Assembly (NCBI RefSeq): GCF_001675045.1
Contig: NZ_LYPA01000054.1
Span: 181,582-245,581, forward strand
Source: Paenibacillus oryzae
Lineage (GTDB): Bacteria > Bacillota > Bacilli > Paenibacillales > Paenibacillaceae
Direction: 5' to 3'
DNA length: 64,000 nucleotides
Shown here: one piece after another, positions 8,708-17,564 of the stretch
Layout: the number at the start of each line of letters is the position of its first letter
Numbering within the stretch: the stretch's first letter is position 1
Program-made: the position numbers and the translations under genes
Notes under the pieces: generated by a model
The model's database searches: none
What the model was told of the DNA's origin: nothing
What the model saw: only the letters and a program-made list of their open reading frames with translations

Positions 8708-9652
8708 TTATGATATGGAATTTTCAACAGCATTGTAATATTCAGTGCTTTCAAGTGCCACAGTAAGACGTGGCAAGGGTATACCTAACTTTTTTGCTTC
8801 TCTCACAACCTCAAGCACCGCAAAACCTGCTTTACTATTGTTGTATTCCACGAAAAGTCGTGCCAAGCTGCCTTTTGCAAAAATGACCTTGTTAAAAAGG
8901 ATGCTGAGAAGTGCCGGCGGAATCTTAGTCAGCAGTAGCAAAATCATATCACTCTTTGCGCCTCTTGCATTAAGTAAAGGGGTCATTTCCCTCATATGCT
9001 TACCAACAGTTGAGAATGAGTCACTATGGTTCATGAGCGCTGGAAAACTTCCCCGTTTTAACACCTCGGCCTCCATTGCAGCATTCATGGCAAAGTGAAT
9101 CCATAGCCAATTTTGCATATCCCTTACCCAGCTAATTTTAAAATGGGCACTTTCAAATAGCTCTTTGACCTTGTTGTTAATAGACTCAGTGCCTTCCCGT
9201 GGTTTTTCAAGAAATACCATTTTCAAAAAGCCGCCTCTAAGCCTATTTTCCGTTATGCCGCCTCCTGCTCCGGGGAAGCCAAAGACAACATTGCTCATAG
9301 ACAAGGGTGCAATCGATGATTTCAAATCTTGCCAAATGTTATTGAATATGAGGACAGGGGTGTTTCCAGCAGCAGTCGACAGGAATTGTGCTGCTTCCGG
9401 AAGCTGTTCCGTGTTGACGCTCACAATAATGAGATCATACTTTGGAAGTATCTCCTCATGCAGTTTGATGTTCCAGCTTTCTTTTATCAGCTTTTTCCCT
9501 CCTCGTGCGTCCCACATTTCCAGATCTATGCTGCTTCCGAAGGTTTCTTTTCTTCCTTTTCTAACGTAAAACTCAACGGTATGCCCTGCTTGTTCAAAAG
9601 CCCACGCATATTGGGTCGTTATTACACCTCTTCCGAAAAATAAAATTCTCAT
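8708..9652 (-). CDS. Ketopantoate reductase family (PanE/ApbA-like) protein
   Basis: 314 residues. The start is set at ATG 9652 because GGGAGG lies 6-11 bases upstream and MRILFFGRG begins the Rossmann fold; the frame continues upstream without another good site. It has the NAD(P)-binding FGRGVI segment, the SVNTEQL strand end, and the FGFPGAGG block of this family, which reduces 2-ketopantoate or related 2-keto acids with NADPH. The C-terminal helical domain is present. The gene stands alone and diverges from a TetR-type regulator with 148 bp between them, a common layout for a regulated enzyme of unknown substrate. I would not call it panE: no pantothenate genes are nearby and many such homologues are not true ketopantoate reductases. 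Confidence 0.75.
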   Translation of the reverse strand: MRILFFGRGVITTQYAWAFEQAGHTVEFYVRKGRKETFGSSIDLEMWDARGGKKLIKESWNIKLHEEILPKYDLIIVSVNTEQLPEAAQFLSTAAGNTPVLIFNNIWQDLKSSIAPLSMSNVVFGFPGAGGGITENRLRGGFLKMVFLEKPREGTESINNKVKELFESAHFKISWVRDMQNWLWIHFAMNAAMEAEVLKRGSFPALMNHSDSFSTVGKHMREMTPLLNARGAKSDMILLLLTKIPPALLSILFNKVIFAKGSLARLFVEYNNSKAGFAVLEVVREAKKLGIPLPRLTVALESTEYYNAVENSIS

Positions 9653-9800
9653 TGTCAGCCTCCCGAAAATTGTTGATAATCCTTGCCGATAATCCAACAA
9701 CGTGTTGTATAATGATATTGTATGCATGAGCTATACGGCCATCAACCATCAGATTTTTAATATCTGTCGGATAATCGTTTGAACAGAAAAGAGGTAAATC
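9653..9800. promoter_or_regulatory. Divergent promoter region with candidate TetR operator
   Basis: Between the reductase and the TetR gene lies CAACA-ACG-TGTTG (about 9698-9710), a 5-bp inverted repeat with a 3-bp centre. GATAATCC occurs twice just to its left and GGATAATC once to its right. TetR proteins usually bind such palindromes in the gap they share with their target gene. The site is a guess from symmetry and position. Confidence 0.4.
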
Positions 9801-10388
9801 ATGAACAAGCAACCTGAAATGACGGATAAAACAAGGCAAACCTTTATACATGTATTCTGTGATTTATACTGCCAAAAACCAATTGATAAAATATCCATTA
9901 AAGAGATTGCTAACAAGTCAGGATATAACCGCAGTACCTTTTATCAATACTTTACAGATATCTATGAGTTGTTGGATTGCATTGAAGGGCGTGTCTTGGA
10001 ATCCATTAACGAGGAAATGGCAAGCAGAGAGTTTTCGACACATACTTTTCAAGATGCACTTCAATGCTTGGAAAATGCCGAGGACATTTCAGTTCTTAAA
10101 GCCCTTTTGGGCGACTATGGTTCTGTTCATTTTGTTGAACGCCTGAAACGAGAAATTGCCTTTGAGAGATTGATCGTGGACTTTCCAACAGATGATGTCT
10201 TAGCACCATACATTATTGAGTTTTACATATCGACATTAATATCTATGTTTCGCCTTTGGATACGTAACGACAAGGATCTATCGTCGGAAGAGCTGCTCAA
10301 GCTGGTAGATAGCCTTTTTGCAAATGGGATAACACCGTATCATATCTTTGGCAAGGTTAATCCGCGGTTAGATTCGAATAAAAAGTAA
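9801..10388 (+). CDS. TetR/AcrR-family transcriptional regulator
   Basis: 195 residues from ATG 9801 with AGAGG about 9 bases upstream. The N-terminal helix-turn-helix is clear: KISIKEIANKSGYNRSTFYQYF at about residues 32-53, preceded by a helix holding FCDLYCQKP. The C-terminal helical ligand-binding half is not close to a family I can name; it resembles the C-terminal domain of DhaS-like and Firmicute TetR proteins. It diverges from the ketopantoate-reductase-like gene and most likely represses that gene and itself. The ligand is unknown. Confidence 0.85.
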   Translation: MNKQPEMTDKTRQTFIHVFCDLYCQKPIDKISIKEIANKSGYNRSTFYQYFTDIYELLDCIEGRVLESINEEMASREFSTHTFQDALQCLENAEDISVLKALLGDYGSVHFVERLKREIAFERLIVDFPTDDVLAPYIIEFYISTLISMFRLWIRNDKDLSSEELLKLVDSLFANGITPYHIFGKVNPRLDSNKK

Positions 10389-10407
10389 GGGGGCGAGAAG
10401 AAAGAGA

Positions 10408-10509
10408 ATGAATGGAGTGGTAGATCGATATTTACCAATACTCATTTTGGGTGTGGGCACTTTTTTGAAAAAGAAATCTCAAGAGAGAGGATGCTTTAGT
10501 CTTATATGA
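10408..10509 (+). CDS. Possible 33-residue hydrophobic peptide, stop overlapping the next start
   Basis: ATG 10408 opens a short frame (MNGVVDRYLPILILGVG, then TFLKKKS) whose TGA at 10507-10509 overlaps the ATG at 10506 of the next gene in an ATGA arrangement. The middle could form one short membrane helix followed by three lysines. The purine-rich GAAGAAAGAG upstream is a weak ribosome binding site. The support is the overlap: the following gene has no good ribosome binding site of its own, so translational coupling would explain its expression. No homologue is known to me. Confidence 0.35.
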   Translation: MNGVVDRYLPILILGVGTFLKKKSQERGCFSLI

Positions 10510-11219
10510 AAAGAAGATATGCCGGTGCGTTAGCTTGTTTAGCAGTAATTGCGACAGCAATTGGGCTATATATGAGCCAAGAAAAAATCACTGATGCCGA
10601 TTTGAGAGTAATGCTGAATGCTTGGGATAATAAAGAAATTTCAGATAATCAAAAAAATAAGACGATAAATGCATTAATGGACTTTATTTCAAGAGAACCT
10701 GGAATTTCTTCCGATCGATTAAAAGAATTATCTAGCTCCATTAATGTTTTTGAGATTGAGGGAATTAAAATAGTTGAGTATCTGGAGAATCCAGAAATAT
10801 ACGGCTCTAGTAGCAAGGCTAGTTACCATTTTATTCTTTATAATGGTGTAGTTGAAAAGTTTGATCATAACGGGAGCATGCAAATTGACGATGTGGTAGA
10901 GAGAACGAATGATGTCTGTTATGTATATGCCACTGATTATAGAGTGTCCAATATAACAGGGATACAAATGTTCAGTATAGCCATAACTAAGGATAACAAG
11001 GTAGAGCTTACTTCACTAATAAGCCAACAACAGATGGAATCTGCATTTGTTTACGACGACAAAACAGAAATTTTATACAGACATGATGACCATATTTATT
11101 TTGAGGAAATTAGAAATAACGGATCAGAAGTATTAATCAATACGGGAGATTCGGACTTTATCCTAGTTTTGGATGATGAAGGGAAGTACACAATTCACCA
11201 GATTAGCGCGGTTCATTAA
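10506..11219 (+). CDS. Hypothetical exported or membrane-anchored protein
   Basis: 237 residues with an N-terminal RR-containing hydrophobic segment (residues 5-24, ACLAVIATAIGLYM), a signal peptide or anchor without a lipobox cysteine. The rest is hydrophilic and acidic, rich in predicted strands, with two His in RHDDHIYFEE near the end. I recognise no family. The start has no clear ribosome binding site but overlaps the stop of the preceding 33-residue ORF. No terminator follows before the convergent cellulase operon except the hairpin at 11336. Confidence 0.6.
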   Translation: MKRRYAGALACLAVIATAIGLYMSQEKITDADLRVMLNAWDNKEISDNQKNKTINALMDFISREPGISSDRLKELSSSINVFEIEGIKIVEYLENPEIYGSSSKASYHFILYNGVVEKFDHNGSMQIDDVVERTNDVCYVYATDYRVSNITGIQMFSIAITKDNKVELTSLISQQQMESAFVYDDKTEILYRHDDHIYFEEIRNNGSEVLINTGDSDFILVLDDEGKYTIHQISAVH

Positions 11220-11319
11220 CTACTAATTTGCATCTTCGCTGGAGTGTACATAGTCAATTTTAATGAAAGCAAAAAAATCGTCGCAGCTTCTAAAACCAAT
11301 ACAGTATTTCCTGTCAAAT

Positions 11320-11358
11320 TTCTAAACCAAACAAACAGGTCCCGATTCTCGGGACCTG
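11320..11358 (-). terminator. Rho-independent terminator of the cellulase operon
   Basis: Read on the minus strand, CAGGTCCCGA and TCGGGACCTG form a perfect 10-bp stem with a 3-nt loop (11336-11358), followed by TTTGTTTGGTTT. It lies 27 bases after the GH48 stop codon. Confidence 0.9.
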
Positions 11359-11384
11359 CTGCTGTTTCAACATATTTCAACGAT

Positions 11385-14300
11385 TTAAGGCTCCATTCCC
11401 CATACCAGAGTGCCATTGAGATAGGCAGTTACCTTGTTCCAATCGGCATATGAGGATTTGGTTGCGTCGCGCGAATAGTCATCGCCCTCTGCATAGTTTG
11501 ACCAGTCGGTTTTGTTGATCCGGATTTGAATATCGCCTGTATCCGCTCCTGGCTGAAGAACTCCAGCTCCCGAGCCAAACGATATTTCATAATAATAATC
11601 CGCGCCAGGTACCGCATTGCTCAGCTTGACGAAGCTGCCGCTGACGTTGCTGCTGCCTACGGCAGCATAATCGCAATGGAATTGCTGGCCAACTTCTCCA
11701 TCAATCGTATAGTAATAACGCACTTTTACATTATCTAGCGAAACAGGTTGTGTTCCATTGTTCACTATTTTGAATTGGGCTCTAATCTGATTGTCATTGG
11801 CATTTGTATCGTCAGTACGATATTGTACCTTCAACTCGCCTGTTGGAATCGGTACATCTGTTGGCGTTGCACTGACTTCCGCAGAGTTCGGGCCTGTCCC
11901 GACTGAATTGGTTGCGCTAATGACATAATAATAGGTTGTATCATTTATGACGCTCAAATCGGTATACGCATTGCTTGTTACCGTTGCGATATCTGTGTAA
12001 GGCCCGCCACTCGTTTCTGAACGCTTCACCGTATAGCTATCGGCTCCAGTGACGTTATTCCAGCTAAGGTTAACTACGCCATCGCCGGCAACAGCCTTAA
12101 CGTTTGTTGGGGCTTTAGGCGCAACCGGCTCTACAGGGCCCGTTCCGCCATTTTGAATCAAGCGGTCATACTCCGCATACGCTGTGGCAATATCTACTTG
12201 TGACCAGAAGCGATGGTAAACAAATTCCGGCGCTCCATCGTCCCATGTTTGGGTTTGCTCATTCCATGAAGTGTTGTATTTGTTTAACAGGTACGACCAC
12301 TGCGGATCATTAACAATGTCCGGACGAATATCGGTATAGCTTGCGTATACCCCATTACCGCCCTTTAAAGGATCGGAAGGTATGGTGTTGCTGCCTGGAA
12401 TGGTATTGCCTTGACCAAACGTGCCGCTCCAGCCGGCAGGGAAATAGACCTCTTTTGTAAAGAAGCGGTTGTAATCTCCACGTTCTTCGGCTGTAACAAG
12501 ACCAATGCCATCATTGTAGCCCCAGGCTACATCCAGCAGGTCTTTGGCAAGCTGCTCGGCTTGTGTGCCAAGTGTTGTGAAGTTGCCTGACTCTGCTTTT
12601 GTTCCTGCCGCAAAGAAGGAAAGCGCTTTAATATAGCTGCCGAGTACGCCAATATCCTGATTGGGGTTTCTTGTTACTGCATGCAGATTGGCGTTGCCCG
12701 TAGAATTGTTGAAGCCGTTCCAGGTGTTTGGCTGTCCTGACCATTCCACATTGCCTGGAACCCAGAACTCGCCTGGTGCGGATACGGTAGCAATTTGCGG
12801 GTTGTTGCCCCCCAGCACTCGATTGCCTAACCCATCCAGATAAAAACCATCTGCATCCGTTGCCGGGCGGCTGTTGGCAAACACATAGTCTATTGACCAG
12901 TCTACCCAGTTTTGGATAATCTGCTTGGCCATTTTGAAGTTATCTGAAGTCGTATCGCCGCTAGCAGCCAGGATGTAGTACAGCTCAGCGATACGTTCAA
13001 CGCCCCAAGTCTGCATGCCAAACCAGTTATTGGACGGAGGATCATGGTATACGGGAGCATCATCATAAGCCATGCCGTAGAAGGTGCTAGTGCCTGCAGG
13101 ATATGAATGGTAGGAGCCATCGTAGCTGTTGGTCGCTCCCCCGGCAATGGCTCCTTCATTGGATTGCAGCCAGGTGTAGAATTCCAATTGACGAGTAAGC
13201 GAATTCGCCCAGTCATCGCCGGCTGTTGGTGAATTTGGAGTTAAGCCTGCATTGGGATCAGACAACGCATAGGCAGCAACTACGTTCTGATAGCCCTGAT
13301 GAGCATGGCTGGAGCCAATACGCCAAGCCCAATTCCCCGTGCTGCCAAGTCCGCCGCCCCAAGCAGTATACCAGCCCATCAAATAATGGCTGGCATTTTT
13401 GCCTGTGCCTGCTGAAGGACTTCCATCGGCTGCGCTTCCAATTTGCTGGAAATATTTATCATACATGCCGTAGCGCAAGTAGTCGCCCATTTTTTTGGCC
13501 TTTGCAAAATAGGCATCATTATCATAACCTAACGATTTGGCCCAATACAGAGCCTGGATGGCACGGGCGTCTGCGTCAGTAGCGTTGGTATAACGCCATT
13601 GAGGAGCAGGCGTATTTGTTTCTTTAGTGAACAAGGACATAAAGCCTTCCCCTGTTTTTCCAAAGGATTTATCATCTTGAGAAGGATGGGGGATAGCTTC
13701 CCATACCGATTCCTGCTCGCCTCTTTGGAACGTATTGACATAGGTGGCGGTATGCGACGGATTAAGCAGGTTGCCAAATCCATACCAATTATCTACATCC
13801 ACCAGCCAATGCATCAAATACGTCTCGTTGTTGCCATAGGTCGCTTTCAATTCCGAATCAAGCGGATCGCTGCCTGCCGCGTATTGACCATTAAGCAGGC
13901 TTGGATATAAATCCGGCTGCGGATGCTCGGCGGCATAGGTGGCAGGGCTGCTTGCATTGTAATAGCTCATTGTAGGCTGCTCTTGATTTCCGTCGCCTTC
14001 ATTGACGGGGATAATATACTTTTCCATGTTGTCCCAGGCTGCTTCAAGCTGAGACCAATCATCGGTGTAATACCCGTATAGCGCCTCCAGCCACATCCAA
14101 TAGCTGTACGCCTCCGAGGTTGTCATATGGCCATAGTCCGGAGCTTCGCTGATTAACGTCTCAATGGAGTGATAGGGGATGCCCTCAGGTGAAAAATAGC
14201 CGTTGGCCGGGTCTTTCAGCTGGTCATATAGCTGAAGAAAACGAGCCTCTTCCGTGGAGGCGGCGGCCTTAACCGGCTCAACTCCATTTCCGAGCACTCC

Positions 14301-14387
14301 TCCTGTAGAGACCGAAAATACCAACGCTACCAAGAGCAGGAATGAAGCGGTTTTCCTAAACGAACGCGAAAGTACCAATTTAATCAT
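11385..14387 (-). CDS. Secreted GH48 cellobiohydrolase with FnIII and CBM3 modules
   Basis: 1000 residues: signal peptide (about 1-42, ending VKAAA), GH48 catalytic domain (about 44-745), fibronectin type III module (about 757-843) and a C-terminal CBM3 (about 849-1000). The stretch APDYGHMTTSEAYSY near residue 85 carries the Glu known in GH48 as the general acid. GH48 enzymes are inverting, processive exoglucanases acting from reducing ends of cellulose; CBM3 binds crystalline cellulose. It follows the GH9 gene by 14 bp, so the two are co-transcribed and probably act together. No dockerin is present: this is a free-enzyme system. Start: ATG 14387 directly touches GAGAGG with no spacing, whereas TTG 14378 (three codons in) sits 9 bases after it, so TTG 14378 may be the real start. 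Its FnIII-CBM3 tail is closely similar to that of the GH9 neighbour. Confidence 0.95.
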   Translation of the reverse strand: MIKLVLSRSFRKTASFLLLVALVFSVSTGGVLGNGVEPVKAAASTEEARFLQLYDQLKDPANGYFSPEGIPYHSIETLISEAPDYGHMTTSEAYSYWMWLEALYGYYTDDWSQLEAAWDNMEKYIIPVNEGDGNQEQPTMSYYNASSPATYAAEHPQPDLYPSLLNGQYAAGSDPLDSELKATYGNNETYLMHWLVDVDNWYGFGNLLNPSHTATYVNTFQRGEQESVWEAIPHPSQDDKSFGKTGEGFMSLFTKETNTPAPQWRYTNATDADARAIQALYWAKSLGYDNDAYFAKAKKMGDYLRYGMYDKYFQQIGSAADGSPSAGTGKNASHYLMGWYTAWGGGLGSTGNWAWRIGSSHAHQGYQNVVAAYALSDPNAGLTPNSPTAGDDWANSLTRQLEFYTWLQSNEGAIAGGATNSYDGSYHSYPAGTSTFYGMAYDDAPVYHDPPSNNWFGMQTWGVERIAELYYILAASGDTTSDNFKMAKQIIQNWVDWSIDYVFANSRPATDADGFYLDGLGNRVLGGNNPQIATVSAPGEFWVPGNVEWSGQPNTWNGFNNSTGNANLHAVTRNPNQDIGVLGSYIKALSFFAAGTKAESGNFTTLGTQAEQLAKDLLDVAWGYNDGIGLVTAEERGDYNRFFTKEVYFPAGWSGTFGQGNTIPGSNTIPSDPLKGGNGVYASYTDIRPDIVNDPQWSYLLNKYNTSWNEQTQTWDDGAPEFVYHRFWSQVDIATAYAEYDRLIQNGGTGPVEPVAPKAPTNVKAVAGDGVVNLSWNNVTGADSYTVKRSETSGGPYTDIATVTSNAYTDLSVINDTTYYYVISATNSVGTGPNSAEVSATPTDVPIPTGELKVQYRTDDTNANDNQIRAQFKIVNNGTQPVSLDNVKVRYYYTIDGEVGQQFHCDYAAVGSSNVSGSFVKLSNAVPGADYYYEISFGSGAGVLQPGADTGDIQIRINKTDWSNYAEGDDYSRDATKSSYADWNKVTAYLNGTLVWGMEP

Positions 14388-14401
14388 CCTCTCAAAATAA
14401 A

Positions 14402-17140
14402 TTAAGGTTCAATTCCCCATACCAGGGTATTATTTTGATAAATGGTAACTTTGTCCCATGTCGCATAGCTGGTCTTAGTGGCATCGTAGGAGTAATCATC
14501 AAGCTCATTGTAGTTAGTCCAATCATTTTTATTCATCCGGATTTGAATGTCGCCTGTGTTGGCGCCCGGAGCCAAACTGCCAGCCCCTGCACTAAAGGAC
14601 ACTTCCACATAATAGTCGGCGCCTCCGGCGGCGACTGGCATGCTGACAAACGTTCCTGCAACATTGCCGCTTCCTACCGCTGCATAGTCGCAATGGAATT
14701 GCTGCGGCTTGTCCCCGTCAATCGTATAATAGTAGCGGAGTTTGATTTGATCTAAGGGAATGGCTTCTTCTCCGTGATTGACAATACGGAATTGTGCCCG
14801 AATCTGATTATCTCCAGGCTGCGTATCATTGACGCGATATTGCAGCTCCAGATCACCCTCCACCGGAGCTGGAAGCTCCCTCGGCTTAGCGCTCACCTGG
14901 CTGGAATTGGGGCCTTCTCCAATTGTGTTTTTAGCGGAAATCACATAATAATAGGTTGTATCATTTGTAAGACCGCTGTCCGTATAGGAGGTGCCGGAGG
15001 TAACTCCAATGTCCGTGTAGGGGCCTCCGCTAGTTAATGAACGCTTCACTGCATATTCATTTGCTTGGCTTACAGCGCTCCAGGTTAATTGAACAACCTC
15101 ATCTCCGGCTATAGCCGATACGTTTTTGGGAGCTGCCGGTACGGCAGGACCGCCAGGAGTGCCTGTCGGCTGTTCTCCAAATACAAGCGTTCCTGCTTCA
15201 AACACAGGAATGTAAGACGTTTTGACTGGTGTGGAGCCTGAAGGCGGAAGACCTTGATAGGAAAAATCATTTGTGTTATTCCAGAAGGAGGTTTGGAGTG
15301 GGGCAGAGATGCGGAATTGCACTTCTTTACGGAATGCAGATTGGCCGCCAGGATAGATTGAGGTTCCCGTAAAGTCGGCTTCGGTATAGTAAATATGGTT
15401 GGCTGCGTCAAACGGAATCAATTGGGATACGACAGCTCCCTGATTGTAGCCTCCGGCAGTCACCGTCACATCTTCAGGACCGTAGCCTGCGGCTATTACT
15501 TCTTCAAGATCAACATAGTATCTAAAAGAAAGTGAGCTGCTGGAGCGTGCCGGCCAGCCCGAACGATTGTTGAGCAAAGCCTTGATTTCGATAAAGTTGC
15601 TGCCGCTGGCATTAACGGAGGCTTCAACAAACATTTCATCGTCCCGTACCTCCGGTGCAGGGAAAGAGGCAAGCGGCAAGTCGCCGTCTCCATGCTCGAT
15701 CATCATTTTGGCAAGCGCCCCGGTGAAGCCGGCATTGTAGTCGGTAGCTACCTCATTGGATACAAAATCGCTAATGGAGTCCGTATAGCTATCGTTTACC
15801 GATGGTCCGCCAACCAGCGCCCCGTATAGAATATGCCGGTGATTGGCCGGGTTGGTTTGACTGTCGCTCCATGAGCCATGAGAAGTACGATGATGCGGGT
15901 GCTGAGGACTGTTGTTGCCGTAACCAATCACATAGCTGCTTTGCCTAGGATTATCCCCCAGCATGTATAAAATCTGACTTTCTGCAAACGATTTAGCCGT
16001 TTGCTTCTTCACCGGATCAGTAACCCAGTCGGAGTAGACGAAGGCGAGGAAGGACTGATTGGCAGCATAGCGCAGCGCTCCCCATGTATCCAGATAAGCC
16101 AGTCCGCCAGGCGTATAATTAATTCGTTCTCCCGTACCGGCTACTCCTGTCGTCCAGTATTGTATATTTTTTTCGGTTGATTGAACAAAACGGGGATCAT
16201 TAGTAATTCGCGCAAGCAATAATTGGGCCCCATAATGCTTGTCATCCCAGGCATGCGCCCACTTGTAATCCCAGCCGCCTCCCTGAAGGGTTCCCCAATA
16301 ATCACTGGCGGCAATTGCAGCATCCAGATAATCCTCATCCTCTGTAGCTAAATAAAGCCATACAGCCGCCCAGCTTAATTCGTCAGCATATCCGCTCCAG
16401 GAATTATAGAAGGCCTGAGCATCGCTGATGCTGTCCGAATATTTTCCCCGATATTGATCTGCAAACTGATACAGCTCCTTGGCATGCTGGAGCAGCAAGG
16501 CCGAATAAGCCGGATCGCTATCAGCAAAAATAATCGAGGAGGACGCAAGCGCTGCAGCTGTTTCTCCAGCCAGATCCGAGCCGGGATTTGCTGCGTCAAT
16601 TTTATAGGCTGGCCGGGCCATTGGCATTACTTCAGCAGGCCCCCACCAGTTATGGTCGGCCGTTCCATTCCCCACTTGCCCCCATAGCTCATTAGGAGCT
16701 GTGTGCGCCTTGATGAAATAATCCGTAGCCCACCGAATATTATCGAGTATTGCATCTAGCTGTCCGGCATTTTCATAGCCCTCACGATACTCATACACAG
16801 ACCATGCAAGCATCGTGGCTGTTGCAGCCATCGGGAAACCAAATTTTACGTGGTCCCCTGCATCGTACCACCCGCCGGTTAAATCAACTCCTACGTCCGC
16901 TCCATCCTGGAGCCCTGAATCGCCTCGCCATTCCACCCTGTTATCCTCGGGCAATTTCCCGGAACGCTGCGCTTCATAGAAGTAGATAGATTTTTGCAGT
17001 GCCTCCGCGTAGTTGTAAGTAGAAGCCGAGAAAGAACCTGAAGTAGAAGCTGAAGTTGAGATTGTTCCAAAACCAACACTTGTAAGCGCTAACAAAATGC
17101 TGAGTAGAAAAACACTTCTTTTCTTGAATCTTTTACCCAT
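14402..17140 (-). CDS. Secreted GH9 processive endoglucanase, GH9-CBM3c-FnIII-CBM3
   Basis: 912 residues from ATG 17140 (AAGGAG 10 bases upstream; the frame also runs to GTG 17197 without proper spacing). Modules: signal peptide (about 1-31), GH9 catalytic domain (about 35-480), CBM3c (about 505-645), FnIII (about 665-750) and C-terminal CBM3 (about 760-912). Catalytic features are the DAGDHVKFGFPMA block with the base Asp, HHRTSHGSW, and the late SNEVATDYNAGF segment with the acid Glu. GH9 with CBM3c is the theme-B architecture of processive endoglucanases, in which CBM3c feeds the chain into the active site. It is the first gene of an operon with GH48, the classic endo/exo pair for crystalline cellulose. 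Its promoter region is at 17141-17300. Confidence 0.95.
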   Translation of the reverse strand: MGKRFKKRSVFLLSILLALTSVGFGTISTSASTSGSFSASTYNYAEALQKSIYFYEAQRSGKLPEDNRVEWRGDSGLQDGADVGVDLTGGWYDAGDHVKFGFPMAATATMLAWSVYEYREGYENAGQLDAILDNIRWATDYFIKAHTAPNELWGQVGNGTADHNWWGPAEVMPMARPAYKIDAANPGSDLAGETAAALASSSIIFADSDPAYSALLLQHAKELYQFADQYRGKYSDSISDAQAFYNSWSGYADELSWAAVWLYLATEDEDYLDAAIAASDYWGTLQGGGWDYKWAHAWDDKHYGAQLLLARITNDPRFVQSTEKNIQYWTTGVAGTGERINYTPGGLAYLDTWGALRYAANQSFLAFVYSDWVTDPVKKQTAKSFAESQILYMLGDNPRQSSYVIGYGNNSPQHPHHRTSHGSWSDSQTNPANHRHILYGALVGGPSVNDSYTDSISDFVSNEVATDYNAGFTGALAKMMIEHGDGDLPLASFPAPEVRDDEMFVEASVNASGSNFIEIKALLNNRSGWPARSSSSLSFRYYVDLEEVIAAGYGPEDVTVTAGGYNQGAVVSQLIPFDAANHIYYTEADFTGTSIYPGGQSAFRKEVQFRISAPLQTSFWNNTNDFSYQGLPPSGSTPVKTSYIPVFEAGTLVFGEQPTGTPGGPAVPAAPKNVSAIAGDEVVQLTWSAVSQANEYAVKRSLTSGGPYTDIGVTSGTSYTDSGLTNDTTYYYVISAKNTIGEGPNSSQVSAKPRELPAPVEGDLELQYRVNDTQPGDNQIRAQFRIVNHGEEAIPLDQIKLRYYYTIDGDKPQQFHCDYAAVGSGNVAGTFVSMPVAAGGADYYVEVSFSAGAGSLAPGANTGDIQIRMNKNDWTNYNELDDYSYDATKTSYATWDKVTIYQNNTLVWGIEP

Positions 17141-17263
17141 AGTAGATTTCCTTCTCCTTTCATAGCAAAGTAAATGCGGACAAAAGCTTCTGTTCACCTC
17201 CCTGTTAAAAGTAGAGGAGCAGAATTGTGTCTATTTACAGAGCGAGGCTCCTGTTCACAATAT

Positions 17264-17291
17264 ATCATATATTGATAAAAATTTACAACAA
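17264..17291 (-). promoter_or_regulatory. Candidate sigma-A promoter of the cellulase operon
   Basis: On the minus strand TTGTTG (17291-17286) and TATGAT (17269-17264) are separated by 16 bp, about 125 bp before the GH9 start. The surrounding sequence is very AT-rich. The leader after it carries a second GGGAGGTG without a suitable start codon. Confidence 0.4.
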
Positions 17292-17349
17292 TATCATAAA
17301 GTATCCAAAATTTTTTAGGAGGGGAAAAATTGTTGTCTGGTGTTGTCGT

Positions 17350-17387
17350 CCGCTGAGAGGCCTTCATTTAGGCCTTTTGCTCAGCGG
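17350..17387. repeat. Long hairpin upstream of the cellulase promoter
   Basis: CCGCTGAG and CTCAGCGG enclose AGGCCT, a 6-nt loop and AGGCCT again, giving an interrupted stem of 14 bp. On the minus strand it may end transcription coming from the lipoprotein gene, though no long T run follows. Confidence 0.5.
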
Positions 17388-17439
17388 TCGATAGTCGTCA
17401 CAGGTGGGGTGCGTGGCGTGGAAATGACGAATGGATACT

Positions 17440-17550
17440 TAGGGCGTGCTGAAAACTCGCTCAAGGGCATCTATTACCGCCTTTTCGCCCCTTGCAGGAA
17501 ACAAAAATTCGGCAACATCTGCTCCCTGCGGAGTTTTCAGACACACCCTA
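17440..17550. mobile_element. MITE-like element, about 111 bp, with matching terminal inverted repeats
   Basis: The left end reads TAGGGCGTGCTGAAAACTC; the right end, on the other strand, reads TAGGGTGTGTCTGAAAACTC, so 17 of 20 positions agree including the long CTGAAAACTC core. The ends start with TA, which could be a TA target duplication. The interior (about 70 bp) has no coding potential. The ends resemble those of small DNA transposons, so this is probably a non-autonomous copy. It sits just after the stop codon of the lipoprotein gene. Confidence 0.65.
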
Positions 17551-17564
17551 GAAGGCTATAGCTT

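Noticed and set aside
8708..9652. Naming the reductase panE
   Set aside because: The family match is clear but the neighbourhood has no pantothenate gene, and many relatives act on other substrates.
11244..11453. 69-codon plus-strand frame between the exported protein and the cellulase operon
   Set aside because: It crosses the operon terminator and the antisense end of GH48 and has no ribosome binding site.
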